Of a DNA stretch of 64,000 nucleotides, positions 1 to 8,507 are shown piece after piece; the stretch's first letter is position 1; each line of letters begins with the position of its first letter. The notes under the pieces are model-generated. The model saw only the letters and a list, made by a program, of their open reading frames with translations, did no database searches and had not been told where the DNA came from. Position numbers and translations under genes: made by a program. Source of the stretch: Vibrio tubiashii ATCC 19109 (lineage in GTDB: Bacteria; Pseudomonadota; Gammaproteobacteria; Enterobacterales; Vibrionaceae); NCBI RefSeq assembly GCF_000772105.1, contig NZ_CP009354.1, positions 620,001-684,000 on the forward strand, given 5' to 3'.

Positions 1-1074
1 GCATCTTCTGCTGGCAACATACGGTATGGTCTCTCAGAACAAGGTATGCAGGAAGCGGATACTGCCTTTGCCAAAGATGCTTATCTAGGTCCCGTACCGG
101 TTTCTTTAACTAGTTACGATGCGATGGTTAAGTCTCAGGACGTAAGAGCAAAAATGGTCAATCGCAAAGATGTCACTTATGCCTTAGAGGAAGTACTTGG
201 TGCCGAGCGAATGACTGGTGTTTTAGGTCCGGCAATAAACTCGGGTAGAGCGCTGCTTCTTTATGGCGATGCAGGTACTGGTAAAACGTTTGTTGCGACT
301 CGTTTACTGAATTCTCTTAATACATCTGTCTACGTTCCTTATGCTGTCTATGCAGCGGGAAACATCATCAAAGTATTTTCGCCTCAGCACCACAAACGGG
401 TTAGAAGTGCTGAAAATCAGTCCATAACATTTAAAGAACAGTTTGACCGTCGATGGTGCCTATGTGAGCGACCCAGTATCCAAGTTGGTGGTGAGCTGAC
501 CATGGATATGCTAGAGGTCAACCACAGTGAGCACAACCGAGTTTGGATGGCTCCTCTCCAAATGATGGCAAATAATGGCATTTTCATCATTGATGACTTG
601 GGTCGTCAAACTATGCCTGTTGCTACATTGCTTAACCGCTGGATAGTACCGATGGAGTACTTCTACGATTATCTATCTCTGCCAAATGGTCAGCAAATCA
701 CCATCCCGTTTATTTTAACTCTGGCCTTTTCTACGAACTTAGATCCGGAAAAGATCAGTGACCCCGCTTTTTTACGTCGATTAGGCTACAAAATTCAGTT
801 TGGCCCTTTATTGGAAACAGAGTATCGCCAATTGTGGGACCAGTTTTCTCAAGGTCGTCAGCTAGAGCTTGCTGAGGACTGTATACCATCACTTTTAGAG
901 TTACATCGTCAGCATAGCGTTGGCTTTTATCCTTGTATTCCAAAGGATTTAGTAGGTATCAGCCGAGATATTATAGTGTTCGAAGAAGTTGCCCCGGTCA
1001 TTACCTCTGAGATTGTCTGCCGCGCATGGGAAGTCTATTTTACTGCTGATGGCAAAGGAGGAGGTGCTCGATGA
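1..1074 (+). CDS. AAA+ family ATPase at head of tad locus (5' end outside window)
   Basis: The reading frame is open from base 1, so the first Met at 46 need not be the start and the gene probably begins upstream. Counted from that Met, a Walker A motif GDAGTGKT lies at residues 74-81 and a Walker B-like IIDDLGRQ at about 181-188. The rest resembles an AAA+ or DnaC-type ATP-binding domain with a C-terminal helical lid. It is not the TadA secretion ATPase, which is encoded separately at 7026. The stop overlaps the rcpC start (ATGA), so it is translationally coupled to the tad operon. Its role is unknown to me; a part in pilus assembly or its control is inferred from position only. There is no signal peptide in the visible part, so it should be cytoplasmic. 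Confidence 0.75.
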   Translation, partial: ASSAGNIRYGLSEQGMQEADTAFAKDAYLGPVPVSLTSYDAMVKSQDVRAKMVNRKDVTYALEEVLGAERMTGVLGPAINSGRALLLYGDAGTGKTFVATRLLNSLNTSVYVPYAVYAAGNIIKVFSPQHHKRVRSAENQSITFKEQFDRRWCLCERPSIQVGGELTMDMLEVNHSEHNRVWMAPLQMMANNGIFIIDDLGRQTMPVATLLNRWIVPMEYFYDYLSLPNGQQITIPFILTLAFSTNLDPEKISDPAFLRRLGYKIQFGPLLETEYRQLWDQFSQGRQLELAEDCIPSLLELHRQHSVGFYPCIPKDLVGISRDIIVFEEVAPVITSEIVCRAWEVYFTADGKGGGAR

Positions 1075-1814
1075 GTCGAAACCAAGTGATTTTACTATTT
1101 TTACTCTCTATCGCATTCGGACTTGGAGCGGTTTTTTTTGCCAAGCAGTGGATGGATCGGCAACTAACACCACAAACCGAAGTTGAAGTGGTAGAGCGTG
1201 AGCCCGTGATTGTCGCAGCACAAGAAATTGCGTCAGGTAGCGTTATTGAAGAGCAGCATATTAGTTCTAAGCTACTTGAAGTTGCATGGCGTGATGAGTC
1301 TCAGTTTATGGTTGAAGAAGAGTTACTCGGTCAAGTAGTAGCAACTACAATTTACCCAGGCGAAATCGTGAGTCGAAACAGACTCGCAAATTCTGGCGAG
1401 GGCTCTACGCTGGCCGCATTAATTCCTGAGAACAAGCGAGCGGTAACTATACGAGTGAATGATGTTATTGGTGTTGCGGGCTTTTTATTACCCGGCAACA
1501 GAGTTGATGTGCTGAATACCATTAGCTATAGCGCGACATCAGCAACGACTTTAACTGTTTTAAAAGACATTAGAGTATTAGCGGTAGACCAAACCGCCAG
1601 AACTAAAGAAAACAAACCCATTATTGTTAGAGCAGTGACTTTAGAAGTGTCACCAAGAGAAGCTGAGAAGCTTTTATCAGCGCAAAGTAAGGGAGATATT
1701 CAACTCGCCCTTCGCAATCCTCACGAAGAGGAGAAGCCTGTTAAAAGATATGTTGCACCAAGTGTCACCATCCTTAAAGGCACAGAGAAAAGCAACATCA
1801 GAGTCAAGGATTGA
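1071..1814 (+). CDS. rcpC: Flp pilus assembly protein RcpC/CpaB
   Basis: A protein of 247 residues with one N-terminal membrane segment (about residues 5-24) followed by a periplasmic SAF-type domain (about 45-110) and a CpaB C-terminal region. The family (RcpC/CpaB) is a periplasmic partner of the Tad secretin, thought to stabilise or gate it. The start ATG overlaps the stop of the preceding ATPase gene and the secretin gene follows 8 bases later, the usual tad order. Length and domain layout are normal for the family. The family is recognised from the SAF fold pattern and context, not from catalytic residues. Confidence 0.88.
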   Translation: MSRNQVILLFLLSIAFGLGAVFFAKQWMDRQLTPQTEVEVVEREPVIVAAQEIASGSVIEEQHISSKLLEVAWRDESQFMVEEELLGQVVATTIYPGEIVSRNRLANSGEGSTLAALIPENKRAVTIRVNDVIGVAGFLLPGNRVDVLNTISYSATSATTLTVLKDIRVLAVDQTARTKENKPIIVRAVTLEVSPREAEKLLSAQSKGDIQLALRNPHEEEKPVKRYVAPSVTILKGTEKSNIRVKD

Positions 1815-1822
1815 GGTGAGCT

Positions 1823-3295
1823 ATGCGTAAGATAATCATACTAATAAGTGTTTTTTTATTGAGTACGTTACATGTACATAGCGCGACTCAATCGGGAAAA
1901 GTGGTTAAGGTGCCACATCATAAATCAACTCATGTCACTTTAGCGGGTAAAGCAAAACGCGTTTCTTTAGGCGACCCAGAAGTGCTTGATATTGTGATGC
2001 TTAAATCAAACGAAGTGTTCTTAATTGGTAAAAAACTAGGCTCAACCAACTTGATGGCTTGGGACAGTCGAGGCCAGTTGATTGAATCGATCAATATTGA
2101 AGTCACCCATGACTTAAATAGCCTAAAAGCCAAATTATTTGAGTTTTTACCTAATGAACAGATCGAAGTTCACAGTGCTCAGAATCGTTTGATCCTAAGT
2201 GGGCAAATCAGTAACCAAGCGGCAATGAATATCGCATTGCGAGTCGCAGAGACTTACGCTGTAGGGCAAGAGGCTGATGAAGCGAAAGAGTCTCTGAGTG
2301 AGCAAACAGCTCAAACTGGAGTGATCAATTTAATGACAATAGGTGGTGCGCAGCAAGTGCTACTTGAAGTCACAGTCGCTGAAGTGCAAAGAAGTTTAGT
2401 GCGCAAATTCGATGCAAACTTTCAGTTTTTGCAGCAAAGCGGCAATTTTTCTTGGGGAGGAACGTCAGCAGGCGGTTCCCTACCGACATTACCAGGAAGT
2501 CCAGGCTCTGTGACACCTGTATTTAACGCACCTACTATAGATACGACAGGTTTGTTGGGCTCATTTATTGATAGCAATACCCTCTTCTCATTCGCGTTGG
2601 ATATCGCGAAGCAAAATGGAACAGCCAAGGTCTTGGCAGAGCCGAATCTAACCGCGCTCAGTGGTGCTAAAGCTGAATTCTTAGCAGGTGGTGAGTTCCC
2701 AATACCGGTACCTGATAAGGATGGAATTACCATTGCGTATAAGGAGTATGGCGTTGGTCTTAAGTTTATCCCCACGGTGTTAAGTGATCAGAAAATTAAT
2801 CTTAACTTGGCGATTGATGTGAGTGAAATCGCCAATACGTCATCTTTGGTATTAGACCCTAACTTTACTAACAGCACCTATATTATCCCACCCATTACTC
2901 GCCGCAGCGCATCTTCGACATTGGAAATGGCCGATGGTCAGACAATCGGTATTGCAGGCTTAATTAGTGAAAACGTTCGTGACATCGTTAATGAAATGCC
3001 GGGCTTTAGTGATATCCCTATCCTTGGTCAGATGTTCAATAGTCAGGAATATATTTCGGGTGAAACTGAATTAGTTATTCTGGTCACTCCGCGATTAGCC
3101 AAACCTGTGGACCGCCGTCGTGTAACTCTTCCGACCGATTCATTTGTTGAACCAAATGACTTTGAATATTACTTACTTGGGCGTGGTGCTTATTTAGCTC
3201 CTGCGAACACGGCTAAGCCAAACGATACCACTGAGCCAGAATATGTTGACCATACCAAAGGTGGTACGGAAGGCACATTTGGGCACAGTCTATAG
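1823..3295 (+). CDS. rcpA: Outer-membrane secretin RcpA/CpaC of the tad pilus
   Basis: A protein of 490 residues with a Sec signal peptide (about 1-21), an N-terminal secretin-associated domain (about 25-100), a BON-like region, and a C-terminal secretin domain (about 245-430). The secretin core shows the family pattern VLAEPNLTALSG, followed by a GGEFPIPV strand and a VTPRL end near residue 430. It would form the outer-membrane channel through which the Flp pilus leaves the cell. A short purine-rich ribosome site precedes the ATG. It sits between rcpC and a small lipoprotein gene that may act as its pilotin-like partner. Confidence 0.92.
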   Translation: MRKIIILISVFLLSTLHVHSATQSGKVVKVPHHKSTHVTLAGKAKRVSLGDPEVLDIVMLKSNEVFLIGKKLGSTNLMAWDSRGQLIESINIEVTHDLNSLKAKLFEFLPNEQIEVHSAQNRLILSGQISNQAAMNIALRVAETYAVGQEADEAKESLSEQTAQTGVINLMTIGGAQQVLLEVTVAEVQRSLVRKFDANFQFLQQSGNFSWGGTSAGGSLPTLPGSPGSVTPVFNAPTIDTTGLLGSFIDSNTLFSFALDIAKQNGTAKVLAEPNLTALSGAKAEFLAGGEFPIPVPDKDGITIAYKEYGVGLKFIPTVLSDQKINLNLAIDVSEIANTSSLVLDPNFTNSTYIIPPITRRSASSTLEMADGQTIGIAGLISENVRDIVNEMPGFSDIPILGQMFNSQEYISGETELVILVTPRLAKPVDRRRVTLPTDSFVEPNDFEYYLLGRGAYLAPANTAKPNDTTEPEYVDHTKGGTEGTFGHSL

Positions 3296-3303
3296 GGGGC
3301 AAT

Positions 3304-3570
3304 ATGAAACATACGAAAGTAATTACAGGTGTGATTTTTCTATCTCTGCTGCTCTTTGGGTGTGTCAATAATGCAGAGCGGTTGGGAGCCCATGTGGCGA
3401 AATTGAAAACAGAACAAACGTACAACCCTAATGCAACTCAGGACAATTTAGGGGTTATTCCGTCAGGTAGTGGTGAACGAATGGAAGGTGCTTATCAAGT
3501 TTATACCGGTAAAAAAGGGACTGAGCTGAAAGGTACTGAGAGTCAATTCTTAGAAGGAGGCTCGGATTAG
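3304..3570 (+). CDS. Small tad-locus lipoprotein
   Basis: A protein of 88 residues with a signal peptide ending in a lipobox, LLFGC, with the lipidated cysteine at residue 20. The mature part is short, polar and rich in Gly, Thr and Glu, with no domain that I recognise. It lies 8 bases after the secretin gene and 17 bases before the tadG-like gene, so it is part of the operon. By position it could be the RcpB- or TadD-like accessory or a pilotin for the secretin, but this is inference. The ATG has a GGGGGC-type ribosome site just upstream. Confidence 0.75.
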   Translation: MKHTKVITGVIFLSLLLFGCVNNAERLGAHVAKLKTEQTYNPNATQDNLGVIPSGSGERMEGAYQVYTGKKGTELKGTESQFLEGGSD

Positions 3571-3587
3571 CCTCTAAGGATCCAGCT

Positions 3588-4844
3588 ATGTGTCGGCGAA
3601 CAAACACTCGGAGAGCGAGTAAGCAAAAAGGCTTAGCATTAGTACTTGTGACAGCTGCAATGTTGTCGCTAATAGGCGTTGCAGCATTATCTATTGATGT
3701 AAACCATGCAATGCTCAATAAAACTCGACTGCAAAACAGTCTTGATGCCGCGGCGCTTGCAGCAGCAATCGTCATTGATAACGGTGGAACGACAGCTGAA
3801 GCAACAGCCGCAGCCAATACGACGCTGACCAATGTCGCCAACGCTACTGGTAATGATGAAATGGACTTTTCTACTGCCACAATAGCAGTACAGTACTCCA
3901 ATGATGCGGGTGTGTTTCCTGATGGCAGTTTTAACGCAGCAGAAGACACATTTGTTCGAGTGTCCGTTACAGGTTTCGAGCTAGATAACTTTTTTGCTCA
4001 CGTTTTTAGCGTTGATAAGAACTTAGACTCTTCCGCTGTCGCAGGGCCAAGCCCTTCGGTTGGCTCTACCACTAATATTGTGCCAATTGCTGTCTGTGAA
4101 GGTGAAGATGGTGGAACCAATGGCTATAACCCAGGTGAAATCTATCCAATTAAAGTCTCCGATCATAAAAACAGTGATATGGGGCCAGGGAACTATCAAT
4201 TGCTCGACTTTGGTTCCGGGGCGTCTACTGTCCGTGAGGCTTTAGCGGGAGACCCTGAACCCGTTGAGCAATATCAGGCCACCCACGGTTCAATTGGTGT
4301 TGGCAGTACGGTCACGACTAAACCAGGTAATACAGTCGGTCCTGTCGGGCAGGGGCTCAATACACGTTTTGGCTCATACAGTGGTGGAGGTTTGTCCGCA
4401 GATGATTACCCTTCGGATGTCTACGTGCGTGAGCCTGATACCTCACCGACAACCGACAACGACGGTAATGTTACCTATGAAGACACCAGTGGTGCTGGTG
4501 GTCAACCATGGGGATATAGTGATTACCTCAGTGCTTTACCTGACTGTACAGGAGACAGTGATTGCCGAATTTCATCGGGGGGGCAAGTTAACCGCAGAGT
4601 TTTAGTTCTTCCTGTTGTTGACTGTACTGGGGCTAAAGGAGGGACAACGAGCTTCGATGTGACCGCTCTAGCATGTTTCTTTTTACTGCAGCAAGCACCG
4701 ACTAGCAATGGCAGCAAAGACCCTGTCTATGGCGAATTCATTGAAGATTGCTCAGTGTTGAGTGGGCCTCCAGGGCAAAATTCAGATAGTGATGGTCCTT
4801 ATCGAATTGTGCTTTACAAAGACCCTAATGGAGGTGAGTCATGA
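3588..4844 (+). CDS. tadG: TadG-like pilus assembly protein
   Basis: A protein of 418 residues with a basic N-terminus, then a single hydrophobic segment starting after QKG at about residues 20-40. The following segment is the LQNSLDAAALAAA pattern shared by TadG and TadE-like proteins. The remainder is a large periplasmic domain with four or more cysteine pairs and a Gly/Ser/Asp-rich middle (about 230-330). It resembles a pseudopilin but lacks Glu at position +5 after the glycine, so cleavage by the prepilin peptidase is doubtful. The last bases overlap tadE (ATGA), so the two are coupled. TadG proteins elsewhere are often longer and carry a von Willebrand domain; I see none here. Confidence 0.8.
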   Translation: MCRRTNTRRASKQKGLALVLVTAAMLSLIGVAALSIDVNHAMLNKTRLQNSLDAAALAAAIVIDNGGTTAEATAAANTTLTNVANATGNDEMDFSTATIAVQYSNDAGVFPDGSFNAAEDTFVRVSVTGFELDNFFAHVFSVDKNLDSSAVAGPSPSVGSTTNIVPIAVCEGEDGGTNGYNPGEIYPIKVSDHKNSDMGPGNYQLLDFGSGASTVREALAGDPEPVEQYQATHGSIGVGSTVTTKPGNTVGPVGQGLNTRFGSYSGGGLSADDYPSDVYVREPDTSPTTDNDGNVTYEDTSGAGGQPWGYSDYLSALPDCTGDSDCRISSGGQVNRRVLVLPVVDCTGAKGGTTSFDVTALACFFLLQQAPTSNGSKDPVYGEFIEDCSVLSGPPGQNSDSDGPYRIVLYKDPNGGES

Positions 4845-5284
4845 ATCGCTTAACTCCAGTATGTAAAAAGCAGCGTGGGCTAGCTGCTGTTGAGATGATT
4901 ATCTCCATACCAGTTTTGTTACTTGTAATGATGGCCATTACTGAATTTGGTAACGCTCTTATTCGTTACAACACTCTAAATAAAATGGCGCAAAACGGCA
5001 TTAGATATGCCACGACCGATATTGCGGGTTCAGCAAGCTATGATCAAATCGCTGACATCAGTGAGATCAAAAACATTGTGGTTTATGGTCACTCATCAGT
5101 GGGAGACGGTTCTACCCCTATGGTTGAAGGTGTCTCTACTTCAGATGTGGCGGTAAGCCACAGCAATGGCTATGTCACTATTACCATTTCTCATGAATAT
5201 ACCCCGATGATGACGGCATTTGATACCGACTTTAATTTTACTGTACCACTGAATTCCTCAGCAATGATGAGGACAGCACCATGA
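4841..5284 (+). CDS. tadE: TadE-like pseudopilin
   Basis: A protein of 147 residues. After a short basic leader comes a prepilin cleavage motif, RG followed by LAAVE, with Glu at +5, then a hydrophobic helix to about residue 38. This matches the TadE/TadF pseudopilins processed by the TadV/CpaA peptidase. The start overlaps the tadG stop and its own stop overlaps the next start (ATGA), so three pilin-like genes are translated in tandem. It probably acts in the inner membrane and periplasm as an assembly factor or minor pilin. Confidence 0.85.
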   Translation: MNRLTPVCKKQRGLAAVEMIISIPVLLLVMMAITEFGNALIRYNTLNKMAQNGIRYATTDIAGSASYDQIADISEIKNIVVYGHSSVGDGSTPMVEGVSTSDVAVSHSNGYVTITISHEYTPMMTAFDTDFNFTVPLNSSAMMRTAP

Positions 5285-5763
5285 AGCGGCAAGCCGGTAT
5301 TAGCATTATAGAGTTTACCATGATATCGACAGCGCTTCTGTTGGTTATTTTTTCGGTAATAGAGATTGGGCGGTATGTATATTCCTTACAGGTCATCAAC
5401 GACGTGACTAGAGTTGCAGCAAGATTAGCAGCAGTATGCCGCGTGGAAGATCGTAATGATATTCCTGCTTTAGTTCTTCCTGCGTATGCGCCGGGAGGGT
5501 TAACGACGGCTAACATTGTTATCGATTATCTGGATGACTCTGGAAATGTTGTTACCGGAACTCTGACAGATGATGATGTGTTTCCTACAATTAGTTATGT
5601 AAGAGCTAGAGTGGTGAATTTTAATTATCAGTACACAGGGTTATTGAGTTTCGTCAACTTAACAGGGTTGTTGGCTGTGCCTGAGTTTGAAACGATTCGA
5701 CCGAGAGAAAACTTAGGTCATCATCGAACATCGGATGGCAGCAGTAGTAGTTCAGATTGCTAG
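5281..5763 (+). CDS. tadF: TadF-like pseudopilin
   Basis: A protein of 160 residues with a very short leader, MKRQAG, then ISIIE with Glu at +5 of the predicted cleavage site and a hydrophobic helix to about residue 30. This is the class of pseudopilin represented by TadE/TadF. The C-terminus ends in a Ser-rich tail and a Cys. The ATG overlaps the tadE stop. Calling it TadF and not a second TadE rests on gene order only. Confidence 0.8.
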   Translation: MKRQAGISIIEFTMISTALLLVIFSVIEIGRYVYSLQVINDVTRVAARLAAVCRVEDRNDIPALVLPAYAPGGLTTANIVIDYLDDSGNVVTGTLTDDDVFPTISYVRARVVNFNYQYTGLLSFVNLTGLLAVPEFETIRPRENLGHHRTSDGSSSSSDC

Positions 5764-5772
5764 GAGGCAAAT

Positions 5773-6996
5773 ATGGGAGAGGCTGTGAAGATAACGCCAA
5801 ATGGAAGTGCTCCGCTAAGACTAAAAACCAATCTTACGATTTGGGTGTTTTACTCGTCTGACTCTTTTCATTTGCATATCAGTCACGAGCTATCTAAATG
5901 CCAAAGCATTAGCTACGAAATGATCTCTTTTCACGGGCTAGTCGTTGCTAATTTGGCCCACTTTTCACCGCCAGACTTAATCTTCGTAGAAACAGGCCCT
6001 AATTGGGCGCAGAAAATCGTTGAGCTACAGAACTACGAAGCCCCCGAATCTAACTCAGATAACCACGAAGCATCATTGATTGTGTTTGGTAATGAGAATG
6101 ACAATGGCGCACTAAAGATCTCTTTGCGCATTGGTGCGGCAGATTTTGTTTCGAATACGGCGCAGATTGAAGAACTCATTCCGCTACTTAAAAACGTTGC
6201 AGAAGAAAAAGTTGCTAGTCGCAATTTGGGGGAATTGCTGGTGTTTATGAACACCAAAGGGGGATCAGGAGCTTCAACCATTGCTCTCAACTCTGCAATA
6301 AAGATGGCTAATCAAAACCCTGAAAAAGTGTTATTGCTCGACTTAGATCTTCAGTTTGGTGTGGTGAATGACTATTTGAGTATTAATCCTTCTTACAGCA
6401 TGACGGATGCGTTAGCGAATGTGTCTGATCTTGATGAAGTTTCCCTGAGTACATTTGTCACTAAGCACTCCAGTGGCTTGCATATTTTGTCGTTTAAGCG
6501 TGAAAACAGCCACGAAAACTACGAGAAAGCCAAGTACTTAAATAAGCTCATGCCCTTACTGCGAGAGCATTACCCGTATGTGATTGTCGATCTTTCACGA
6601 GGGTTAGATCGTCTATTTGCTCCCGTGTTGGCACCTGCGACCAAAGTTTACCTGATAGCACAACAAAACTTAGTCGCGATTAAAAATACCACGCAAATGA
6701 TCAAGCTATTGTCGTTTGAATTCGGCATCAGCAAGGATCAATTAGAAATTGTGATTAACCGCTATGAGAAGCGTCAATCCATTCGCCTTAAAGATATTCA
6801 AGGAACGATCGGCGATATCTCGCTTCATGTCGTTCCGAATGATTTTAAAGTGGCATTAGAGAGTGCCAATTTAGGTCGCCCATTTATTGAAGCCAAAAAA
6901 AGCAGTTCGATTTCTAAATCAATTAGCCGTTTTGTTGAGTCCATTTCTCCACAGCCTGAAGAGAAAAAAGGTTGGTTTAAGCGGTTATTCTCATAA
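5773..6996 (+). CDS. tadZ: TadZ/CpaE pilus localisation ATPase
   Basis: A protein of 407 residues. The first 130 or so resemble an atypical receiver domain; the rest is a ParA/MinD-like ATPase with a deviant Walker A motif, KGGSGAST, at residues 162-169. TadZ/CpaE proteins place the Tad machine at the cell pole. There is a GGAGG ribosome site just before the ATG, and tadA starts 29 bases after the stop. The C-terminus ends in a basic, aromatic stretch that could be a membrane-binding tail, which is inference. Confidence 0.88.
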   Translation: MGEAVKITPNGSAPLRLKTNLTIWVFYSSDSFHLHISHELSKCQSISYEMISFHGLVVANLAHFSPPDLIFVETGPNWAQKIVELQNYEAPESNSDNHEASLIVFGNENDNGALKISLRIGAADFVSNTAQIEELIPLLKNVAEEKVASRNLGELLVFMNTKGGSGASTIALNSAIKMANQNPEKVLLLDLDLQFGVVNDYLSINPSYSMTDALANVSDLDEVSLSTFVTKHSSGLHILSFKRENSHENYEKAKYLNKLMPLLREHYPYVIVDLSRGLDRLFAPVLAPATKVYLIAQQNLVAIKNTTQMIKLLSFEFGISKDQLEIVINRYEKRQSIRLKDIQGTIGDISLHVVPNDFKVALESANLGRPFIEAKKSSSISKSISRFVESISPQPEEKKGWFKRLFS

Positions 6997-7025
6997 CTTT
7001 TCACTTCCAGTGACAGAGAGCGATT

Positions 7026-8498
7026 ATGTTTTTTAAAAGAAAAAATTTGAATCCTGAGTTGCAAGAAAAAGTGAATGCAGTAGAGCAACAGCAAGAAAAT
7101 TTATCGAAGACGTCAGATTCAAATGTACATGCAGCAGCCAGTTCTTCTTCATCTAACTCTTTCAAAGAACAGAAAATGTTAGAGACAGAAGCCAAAGAAA
7201 AGGTCATAGAAGAGACTCGTAAGCAATTGACGCTTGAGCAGGAAGTAAAGCGTTATTACCACCAAAGATTGCTTGAGACCTTAGACCTTGGACTTTTGGC
7301 AAGTTTAGAGCCAGAAAGAGCAAAAGCGGATCTACATGATGCCATCGTTCAGTTGATGGCTGAGGACCAGACACATGCGTTGAGTGCGGAAGGGCGTAAA
7401 CGTGTGATTCAACAGATTGAAGATGAAGTGTTTGGTCTTGGGCCTTTGGAGCCGTTACTTCACGATGCGACCGTGTCTGATATTTTGGTCAATGGTCCTA
7501 AGCATGTATTTGTTGAAAGACGCGGTAAGCTTGAGCTCACTCCTTATACATTTCTTGATGAACGGCACTTGCGCAATATTATCGACCGTATTGTTAGCCA
7601 AGTGGGTCGTCGTATTGATGAAGCATCTCCTATGGTTGATGCGCGTTTGACTGACGGTTCACGTGTTAATGCGATTATTCCCCCGTTAGCGTTAGATGGC
7701 TCATCCGTCTCAATTCGTCGCTTCGCGGTGGAAAAACTCAACATGGATAACTTGCTTGAATTCAACTCGCTTTCTCCAGAGATGGCTCAATTTGTCGAAG
7801 CGGCGGTGAACGGTGCTTTGAACGTGTTAATTTCAGGCGGTACGGGCTCGGGTAAAACCACCACTTTAAATATCTTTTCCAACTTTATCCCGTCAGATGA
7901 CCGCATCGTGACGATTGAAGACTCGGCTGAGCTTCAGTTGCAACAGCCTCACGTTGTTCGTTTAGAGACTCGCCCAGCCAACCTTGAAGGCAAAGGGGAA
8001 ATTACTCAGCGAGATTTAGTTAAAAACTCACTGCGTATGCGACCAGACCGTATTGTGCTTGGGGAGGTGCGTGGCGCTGAAGCGGTCGATATGCTCGCGG
8101 CAATGAATACTGGTCACGATGGCTCATTAGCCACCATTCACGCCAATACGCCGCGGGACGCACTTTCAAGGGTTGAAAACATGTTTGCCATGGCAGGTTG
8201 GAACATGTCAGCCAAGAACTTACGTTCGCAGATTGCCTCAGCGATTCACTTGGTGGTTCAAATGGAGCGTCAGGAAGATGGTAAGCGGCGCATGGTGAGT
8301 ATCTGTGAAATAAATGGCATGGAAGGCGAGATTATTACCATGTCGGAACTGTTCCGCTTCAATCGCCAAGGGATGGATGAAGAAGGTAATGTTCGAGGTT
8401 ATTACACGGCGACTGGAGTCGTCCCTCAGTGTCATGACCAGTTATCGAAAAAAGGCATGCACCTTCCGTTCGACATTTTTAATGAGACATTCTTATAA
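7026..8498 (+). CDS. tadA: TadA/CpaF secretion ATPase
   Basis: A protein of 490 residues with a variable, Ser- and Gln-rich N-terminus (about 1-60) and a conserved type II/IV secretion ATPase domain. Walker A is GGTGSGKT at residues 271-278, followed by the RLETRP segment and the GEVRGAEA Walker B and ATIHANT His box. It powers Flp pilus extension and probably retraction from the cytoplasmic face of the inner membrane. The gene lies between tadZ and tadB in the standard order. Length is normal for the family. Confidence 0.95.
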   Translation: MFFKRKNLNPELQEKVNAVEQQQENLSKTSDSNVHAAASSSSSNSFKEQKMLETEAKEKVIEETRKQLTLEQEVKRYYHQRLLETLDLGLLASLEPERAKADLHDAIVQLMAEDQTHALSAEGRKRVIQQIEDEVFGLGPLEPLLHDATVSDILVNGPKHVFVERRGKLELTPYTFLDERHLRNIIDRIVSQVGRRIDEASPMVDARLTDGSRVNAIIPPLALDGSSVSIRRFAVEKLNMDNLLEFNSLSPEMAQFVEAAVNGALNVLISGGTGSGKTTTLNIFSNFIPSDDRIVTIEDSAELQLQQPHVVRLETRPANLEGKGEITQRDLVKNSLRMRPDRIVLGEVRGAEAVDMLAAMNTGHDGSLATIHANTPRDALSRVENMFAMAGWNMSAKNLRSQIASAIHLVVQMERQEDGKRRMVSICEINGMEGEIITMSELFRFNRQGMDEEGNVRGYYTATGVVPQCHDQLSKKGMHLPFDIFNETFL

Positions 8499-8507
8499 GG
8501 GGGCGTT

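Noticed and set aside
3455..3949. 164-residue minus-strand frame in the tad locus
   Set aside because: It is antisense to tadG, with an Ala/Ser-rich composition that mirrors the opposite strand.
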